Source of the DNA: Planctomycetota bacterium
Lineage (GTDB): Bacteria > Planctomycetota > B15-G4 > SIAN01
NCBI GenBank assembly: GCA_028289345.1
Contig: JANQQL010000025.1
Span: forward strand, 682,001-746,000
Length of the DNA stretch: 64,000 nucleotides
Direction of reading: 5' to 3'
The position numbers were made by a program, and so were the translations under genes. Below, in pieces: positions 60,401 to 64,000 of this stretch. How positions within the stretch are numbered: the stretch's first letter is position 1; the number at the start of each line of letters is the position of its first letter. The notes beneath the pieces are model-generated. The model was given only the letters and a program-made list of their open reading frames with translations. It was not told where the DNA came from and searched no databases.

Positions 60401-60757
60401 CGAGAGCTTTCTGCCGAGAGCCGACTGGGCACTGACGAGCCCGGGACGACCTTGCAAAGCATGTTTCTCCGCTTGGCGAAGGAGCTCAAGGAGCCCGGTC
60501 ACATCCAGGACTTGTTCGAACAGAAGCGGGTCCTACCCCCGTCCATCAGCACCCGAGACATCTCTCCGGAGAATCTCTCGTTGCTAATCTCGTTCTCTTT
60601 TGTGGGGGATGACGACCCTCGCATGGGCGCTCAGAAGCGTGCGGAGGCTGACGCTTCTCTTCCCTCGGAACTCTTGATCTCGAAGGGCGCGGATGACGGT
60701 GGGTCCGACCCCGACAGCATGGATGGCGAGTCCTCCCGTGGGCCGGAGTTCCCCTAG
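57482..60757 (+). CDS. KAP-family P-loop NTPase with N-terminal domains
   Basis: This 1091-residue protein is a KAP NTPase, a STAND-like family often tied to signalling or phage defence. Walker A GGWGGGKS at 373-380 (K379) is followed by the family motif FDAW (414-417). Two membrane segments between about 600 and 645 (LVAILSVFGFAAIGLAF) split the NTPase, as in most KAP proteins. The Walker B strand VVLVIDDIDRCPP places DDID at 776-779, and YVTRAIEARYPG follows. The N-terminal ~95 residues are helical and resemble an effector-associated adaptor. Residues ~125-330 form an alpha/beta region without a Walker A. A Ser-rich linker separates the first two parts. ATG 57482 follows GGAGAG. It is head-to-head with the sigma/CHAT operon and converges with the ALDH gene. 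Confidence 0.87.
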   Translation: MAESSLQLSQCIESVRSALLGKEVSAAEVVRTICENHGAKSSPYSDLVRTLTGDLDPVLPFEEWLASWKESCEGLVSVLHTDLALLLTARSSPAVAAAFSTTKVDQPSDIEASTSSSSAHSVSVDQVLRRNLWDFIGDVHRRHELVGSEELFELVENARKTDGKAKTHGRDRAAIVYSPHEDLSDVASWFSDFDRRRCHLIRVRISAEDLATKLADFCRVELEKAAQDRLLLSLRQSTAPGLATDQMLKSWSKELSTGSSTGHRVILLLELDGIAGKTATQACNWLSRVVGPCHDRLIVMVGGFPVHAQLEHPSGVFAYRLQPTDRTEGIGESIANDQAKGRDLLNLTQEVEAIADAIASEELSPPLVVGICGGWGGGKSFVFSLIDERLQAIRTQELPVEKPLHVGHLYRVRFDAWTYSKQNLWASLMDRICTGLEDQLRIEQVQRKGVSDGTPVIPANLAPWEVRDIIDRKVDEDGAKHPPEEVAKWSRALENGADLRDILAGSDEKAYLEQEKRLLNEVTLAKETEKRLLQERNTFVDKKLAAQVARDLAVALPADLLAAIGVKEKDIKALQGIGGLRNMLQKDRTLIQNTFTAFRSPLVAILSVFGFAAIGLAFVQHQWALPVGLLSVPSALAAAMTRFLGVREKVRDAIQKVNREAQEAAEKARQSLIDEFDDKDALDDASKAVVEARRLLEEHRGSQRNSQWQLRDIQDFLSEIRQAGMYREHLGLMHQVQEHLEQLSLLINQWHQRRSEGAAEDHPFPRGRPRVVLVIDDIDRCPPAKVVEVLEAAQLLVKTPLFVVLIALDLRYVTRAIEARYPGILFHDEHPTGLDYIEKIVQLAYQVRPIAEDSMAAFFHGQWKVKAKKGRGGEDSLPAPNLGDSPPRTITIPEVPMVQRVVEVEEEEFRELVGACKPLRLTPRSAKRIANVYKIWKLLWSQRGGDPGVDIKQSMVGILALSTVRLRLARHALRELSAESRLGTDEPGTTLQSMFLRLAKELKEPGHIQDLFEQKRVLPPSISTRDISPENLSLLISFSFVGDDDPRMGAQKRAEADASLPSELLISKGADDGGSDPDSMDGESSRGPEFP

Positions 60758-60795
60758 TCTTGCCACCCAGGGATGCCGTCGAGTGGGTTTCCCCC

Positions 60796-62157
60796 TTACC
60801 CAACCCGAAAGTGCAGAGCCTTCAGCCGCGTCAGATGGTCGAATCCGAATCGAGACAGCGTCACGCCTTTCCCGCTCTCCTTCACCCCCGTCCACGGCAG
60901 CTCGGGATCCAGAAAGTCGCAGCGGTTCTGAAACACCGTTCCGGTGTCGAGCCGCTGGGCAAACCACTCGGCGCGTGAAAGGTCTTTGGTCCATACCGAT
61001 GCGGTGAGTCCGTAGCGAGAGTCGTTCATCTTCTGCAACGCCTCTTCATCGCTGTCGACGGGGTGGACGGGCAGGATGGGGCCGAAGCTCTCTTCTTGCA
61101 TCAGAACACTGTCCTGAGGGCAGTCCGCGACCAGGGTTGGTGGGAAGAACGGTGAGGCCGCCTTTCCTCCGCAAAGCAAGCGAGCGCCTTGCTTCACGGC
61201 TTCCTGGACTTGCTGTTCGAGGTCCGCCGAAGCGGAAGGGTTCGCGAGGGGGCCGAGAGTCGTTTCTCCGACGAGGGGGTCGCCGGTCTTGAGACTGGCC
61301 ATGTGCTTTTTCGCCAGATCCAGGAAGGCGTCGTAGTGACGGCGATGGACGTAGGCGCGCTCGATGCCGCAACAGGACTGGCCGGCGTTGTAGCAGGCGC
61401 CTTCGACGACGTTGGCGGCGGCGAACTCGAGGTCTGCATCTTCGGCGATGTACGCGGGGTCCTTGCCGCCGAGTTCCAAGCCAGCGTCGATGAGGCGGTG
61501 GCCGATTTCCCGGTGCACGGCGCGGCCCCCATCGACCGAGCCGGTGAAAGAAACGTGAGCCACGCGTGGGTCGTTGATCACGGCGGAGGTTTTCTCGTGG
61601 CTCAAGGCGAGGGAGAAGACCAGTCCCGCCGGCTCCAGGTTCGAGAAAGCTGTTTCGAAGTCCTGGCCGGTCAGCGGAGTCCGAGCGCTGTGTTTCAGCA
61701 GGACACTGTTCCCGGCGAGCAGGGCAGGAACGACGGTGTTGATCGGGATCAAGAGAGGGTAGTTCCACGCGGCGATCACCAACACGACGCCCAGTGGCAC
61801 TTTCTCGATGCGGCGGACGAATCCCTCGACCGGAGGAATCTCCACTCTCGAGAGGGATTCGGGGGCGAGGGCGATCATGGTTTCGGCGCGTGCGAGCATG
61901 GTGTTCACCTCCGCTCGCGCTTCCTTAAGCGGCTTGCCCATCTGCAAGGTGACGTTGCGTGCGATGGCTTCCTGTTGATCTCGGAAGTGATCGAGAGCAC
62001 GGGAGATTCGAGCGCAACGTTCGGCGAGGTCGACCTCACGCCACTGTCGTTGCGCCTCGACCGCGGCACACAAGCGATCTTCGAGCGCCTTGCCTTCGTG
62101 CTGTTCGACGGTGGCCACCGTATCCCCGGTGAAGGGATTGAGGACGGTGCTCTCCAT
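60796..62157 (-). CDS. NAD(P)-dependent aldehyde dehydrogenase
   Basis: This 453-residue cytosolic enzyme belongs to the ALDH superfamily and oxidises an aldehyde to an acid with NAD(P)+. The Glu motif is LELGGKDP and the catalytic Cys is in NAGQSCCGIERAYVH. The cofactor-binding region (PLGVVLVIAAWNYPLLIPINTVVPALLAGNSV) and the C-terminal ESGKG segment are as in non-phosphorylating members. It is about 30-50 residues shorter than many ALDHs at the N-terminus, consistent with succinate-semialdehyde-type enzymes. It follows the sorbosone-dehydrogenase-like gene by 13 bases and is likely in one operon with it. The exact substrate is not evident. Confidence 0.9.
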   Translation of the reverse strand: MESTVLNPFTGDTVATVEQHEGKALEDRLCAAVEAQRQWREVDLAERCARISRALDHFRDQQEAIARNVTLQMGKPLKEARAEVNTMLARAETMIALAPESLSRVEIPPVEGFVRRIEKVPLGVVLVIAAWNYPLLIPINTVVPALLAGNSVLLKHSARTPLTGQDFETAFSNLEPAGLVFSLALSHEKTSAVINDPRVAHVSFTGSVDGGRAVHREIGHRLIDAGLELGGKDPAYIAEDADLEFAAANVVEGACYNAGQSCCGIERAYVHRRHYDAFLDLAKKHMASLKTGDPLVGETTLGPLANPSASADLEQQVQEAVKQGARLLCGGKAASPFFPPTLVADCPQDSVLMQEESFGPILPVHPVDSDEEALQKMNDSRYGLTASVWTKDLSRAEWFAQRLDTGTVFQNRCDFLDPELPWTGVKESGKGVTLSRFGFDHLTRLKALHFRVG

Positions 62158-62170
62158 GGGATCGCTCCTG

Positions 62171-63832
62171 TCAGCGCGGTCGGCGAATCAGGGTGTAGTA
62201 GGCGTCGGGATGGAGCAAGGGGAGCCCCTCGGCGCTTCGGACTCCTTCCGCGACGAGCTCATGAACGTAACACTCTCGCAGGCCGGATACAGTCAAATCA
62301 ACCGTAAGGGAATCGTCGCCGACCCGAAGAGAAGTGATCGACAGGGATTGCTCGTCGAGTTCGTCGCAGCCATAGTCGCTGTGCAGTTCGTAGGTGTAGC
62401 TGATCAGCGAATAGGATTCCGGATCGGCCGCGGTGGTTGGATCGACCGGCTGGGTAAACACCAGGTGGAATCCATCGGGTCGCGCTTGCATCTCGCGGAT
62501 CTCGAAGGGCGTCTTGCCGGTCCAACGAACGCGCTCGAGACCCGAGGTGGTCTTGCCAACCGACGGCCAGCCGCGATCGGACAGTCCTACCCAAAGGCTC
62601 TCCGAGTCCGCGAACGCGACGCGAATCACTCCCGAGCCGAGGCTTCTGCGGAACGGGAAACACGCGCCCTGCCAGCGTCCTTCGATTTGTTCGAGGAAGA
62701 CTCGTTGCAGGGAGGCAGCGTATTGATCACCGACGAACAATTGACCGGGGAAGGGCCCGAACCCGCCGTCGGTTCGGTCCCAGACCATGCCGCTTGGAGA
62801 GCGTCCCATCTTGTCGTAGGGAAACCAGACTGCAGGAAGTTGAAAGCCGGCAATGGTCTGAGCGGCCTCGGCCATGAGCATGCCATCGGGCAGCTCGCCG
62901 GGGTACTCCACCTTCGATTCGGGAAGCTTGGCCGATTCGATGCCATGGGGATGTCCGTGAAAGGACCCTTCTCGCAACACGCTCAGCTTGTTGGCCGCGC
63001 ACCACTCTCCTTGGTTGTCGGTGTAGAAGAACTCTCCCCAGGGGCTGCATTCCAGACCGGAAGGAGAGCGCAAACCTGCGCACACAGGTTCCATGATGCC
63101 GGCGGGGGTGATCCGCATCGCCCAGCCGCGCCAGTTCACCGACCCGAACGGCTCTTCCCCAAAAGGCACGTTCAGGGTGACCCAGAGATTTCCCGAGGGG
63201 TCGAGGCGCGGGCCGAAGGCGTACTCGTGGTAGCTGCCGCTGATGTTCCAATCGTCACACACGGTTTCGAAGCGATCCGCTTTGCCATCGCCGTCCCGAT
63301 CTTGCATCCGCGTGAGTTCGCCGCGTTGAGCAGAGTAGATCCAGCCGTCGTGGAGGAGTAGCCCGAGCGGCTCTTGAAGACCGTCGGCGAAGCGCTCGAA
63401 CCGAGGCTTGGGGCCCCACGCATCGCGGATGGTCCAGATCTCACCGCGGCGAGTCGCCACATAGACGGTGTCCTCATCCCTCGCGAGCCCACCGACCTCC
63501 AGCGACACGTGGTCAGGAGTCGGCAGCGGGGTAACCTCGTAGTAGTCGGATTCTCTAGGAGCTGTGGGCTGACCGATGGCCGAGCCATTGCACACCATTC
63601 CCACGAGGCCCAGAGTCCGGAACAGCGAGCGAACAGAAGACGAGGAACGAGTCGAACAGGTTGCTCCTGGTGGACTTGGCTCGGTCCGATCTCGACAGAC
63701 CGGGATCTCTTGCGTTGGTCGGTCGTGGGATCGGATTCGGGGATCCGTCAACCGGATTTGGAGCTGTCCGGGGTCTTGCTGGGACGAACCGGCGGATGTC
63801 ATGAGGGGCATTCGCGGGGTGGTGGTCACCAT
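62171..63832 (-). CDS. Sorbosone-dehydrogenase-like beta-propeller protein, exported
   Basis: The protein is a secreted six-bladed propeller related to soluble glucose/sorbosone dehydrogenases that use PQQ. Typical segments are LQEPLGLLLHDGWIYSAQRGELTRMQDRDGDGKADRFE, split here, ECSPWGEFFYTDNQGEW, and GFGPFPGQLFVGDQY. A beta-rich domain (HLVFTQPVDPTTAADPESYSL) closes it. From 63832 the frame gives 78 low-complexity residues before a short hydrophobic stretch (LGLVGMVCNGSAIG). The true start is therefore uncertain: ATG 63832 overlaps the upstream stop, while ATG 63598 begins the hydrophobic part. Catalytic residues of the glucose dehydrogenase are not all evident. The gene sits 13 bases before the ALDH gene. 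Confidence 0.72.
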   Translation of the reverse strand: MVTTTPRMPLMTSAGSSQQDPGQLQIRLTDPRIRSHDRPTQEIPVCRDRTEPSPPGATCSTRSSSSVRSLFRTLGLVGMVCNGSAIGQPTAPRESDYYEVTPLPTPDHVSLEVGGLARDEDTVYVATRRGEIWTIRDAWGPKPRFERFADGLQEPLGLLLHDGWIYSAQRGELTRMQDRDGDGKADRFETVCDDWNISGSYHEYAFGPRLDPSGNLWVTLNVPFGEEPFGSVNWRGWAMRITPAGIMEPVCAGLRSPSGLECSPWGEFFYTDNQGEWCAANKLSVLREGSFHGHPHGIESAKLPESKVEYPGELPDGMLMAEAAQTIAGFQLPAVWFPYDKMGRSPSGMVWDRTDGGFGPFPGQLFVGDQYAASLQRVFLEQIEGRWQGACFPFRRSLGSGVIRVAFADSESLWVGLSDRGWPSVGKTTSGLERVRWTGKTPFEIREMQARPDGFHLVFTQPVDPTTAADPESYSLISYTYELHSDYGCDELDEQSLSITSLRVGDDSLTVDLTVSGLRECYVHELVAEGVRSAEGLPLLHPDAYYTLIRRPR

Positions 63833-64000
63833 TGCATCTCCACGGAGAAGTTCGATTCGCCGTCATCGAGTTCCAACAGAAGCTCTTGGCCGACCTCGCA
63901 GTCGCGGGCCTGGGCAGTGGCGCCGAAGACTCGGAGCTGCACTCCTTCTTCCGTGACGAAGTGGTTCCCATCGACGACGATTCTGTTGGAACGGATGACT
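63826..64000 (-). CDS. C-terminus of a gene cut by the right edge
   Basis: Reading in from the right edge, 56 codons end at TGA 63826-63828. The peptide is beta-rich and regular (NRIVVDGNHFVTEEGVQL and GQELLLELDDGESNFSVEM), a good protein-like pattern with no recognised family. The stop overlaps the ATG at 63832 of the next gene, as expected of an operon. The rest lies outside the window. Confidence 0.55.
   Translation of the reverse strand, partial: VIRSNRIVVDGNHFVTEEGVQLRVFGATAQARDCEVGQELLLELDDGESNFSVEMQW

Overview
The window is GC-rich, gene-dense bacterial DNA that reads like a planctomycete chromosome. The evidence is the gene mix, not a marker gene: large exported FG-GAP and beta-propeller proteins, an ECF sigma factor fused to a membrane segment and an extracytoplasmic region, CHAT proteases, a KAP NTPase, a sulfatase-like hydrolase, a large RHS protein, and several exported peptidases. 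No rRNA, tRNA or CRISPR array was found. The phylum is an inference.

Layout. 1-3.1 kb (minus): a C69 dipeptidase cut by the left edge and a beta-lactamase-fold serine hydrolase, followed by two abutting short tandem repeats. 3.4-5.4 kb (plus): a sulfotransferase and a glycosyltransferase translationally coupled by ATGA. 6.0-11.0 kb: a 1446-residue TIR-CHAT-STAND-TPR protein with a nearly identical 120-bp TPR array, preceded by an inverted repeat and followed by a decayed integrase-type transposase. 11.1-44.9 kb: mostly exported proteins, namely a PD40-type propeller, a 1778-residue hydrolase/FG-GAP protein, a CocE-type hydrolase, a Rieske fusion, a histidine phosphatase, a PQQ-like propeller, a trypsin-like protease, the membrane-tethered sigma fusion, an AraC regulator, a CopZ/BFD-like Fe-S protein, an M16-TPR-HExxH protein, an M14 peptidase with a glutamine-synthetase-like ligase and an SDR, a sulfatase-like protein and a YncE-like propeller. 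45.3-53.2 kb: a 1959-residue RHS protein and an FG-GAP protein. 53.3-57.2 kb (minus): an operon of ECF sigma factor, single-pass membrane protein and membrane-anchored TPR-CHAT protease. 57.5-60.8 kb (plus): a KAP-family P-loop NTPase divergent from that operon. 60.8-64.0 kb (minus): an aldehyde dehydrogenase, a sorbosone-dehydrogenase-like propeller protein and the C-terminus of a gene cut by the right edge.

How it fits together. Two loci look like regulated-proteolysis or conflict systems. The first is the TIR-CHAT-STAND-TPR gene, which puts two possible effector domains and a sensor array on one chain and lies beside a transposase fossil. The second is the sigma/membrane protein/CHAT operon head-to-head with the KAP NTPase, where the CHAT protease could act on the membrane partner to control the sigma factor. 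These two loci are the best candidates for an undescribed system. The remaining genes suggest a cell that exports many hydrolases and cell-surface propeller or repeat proteins.
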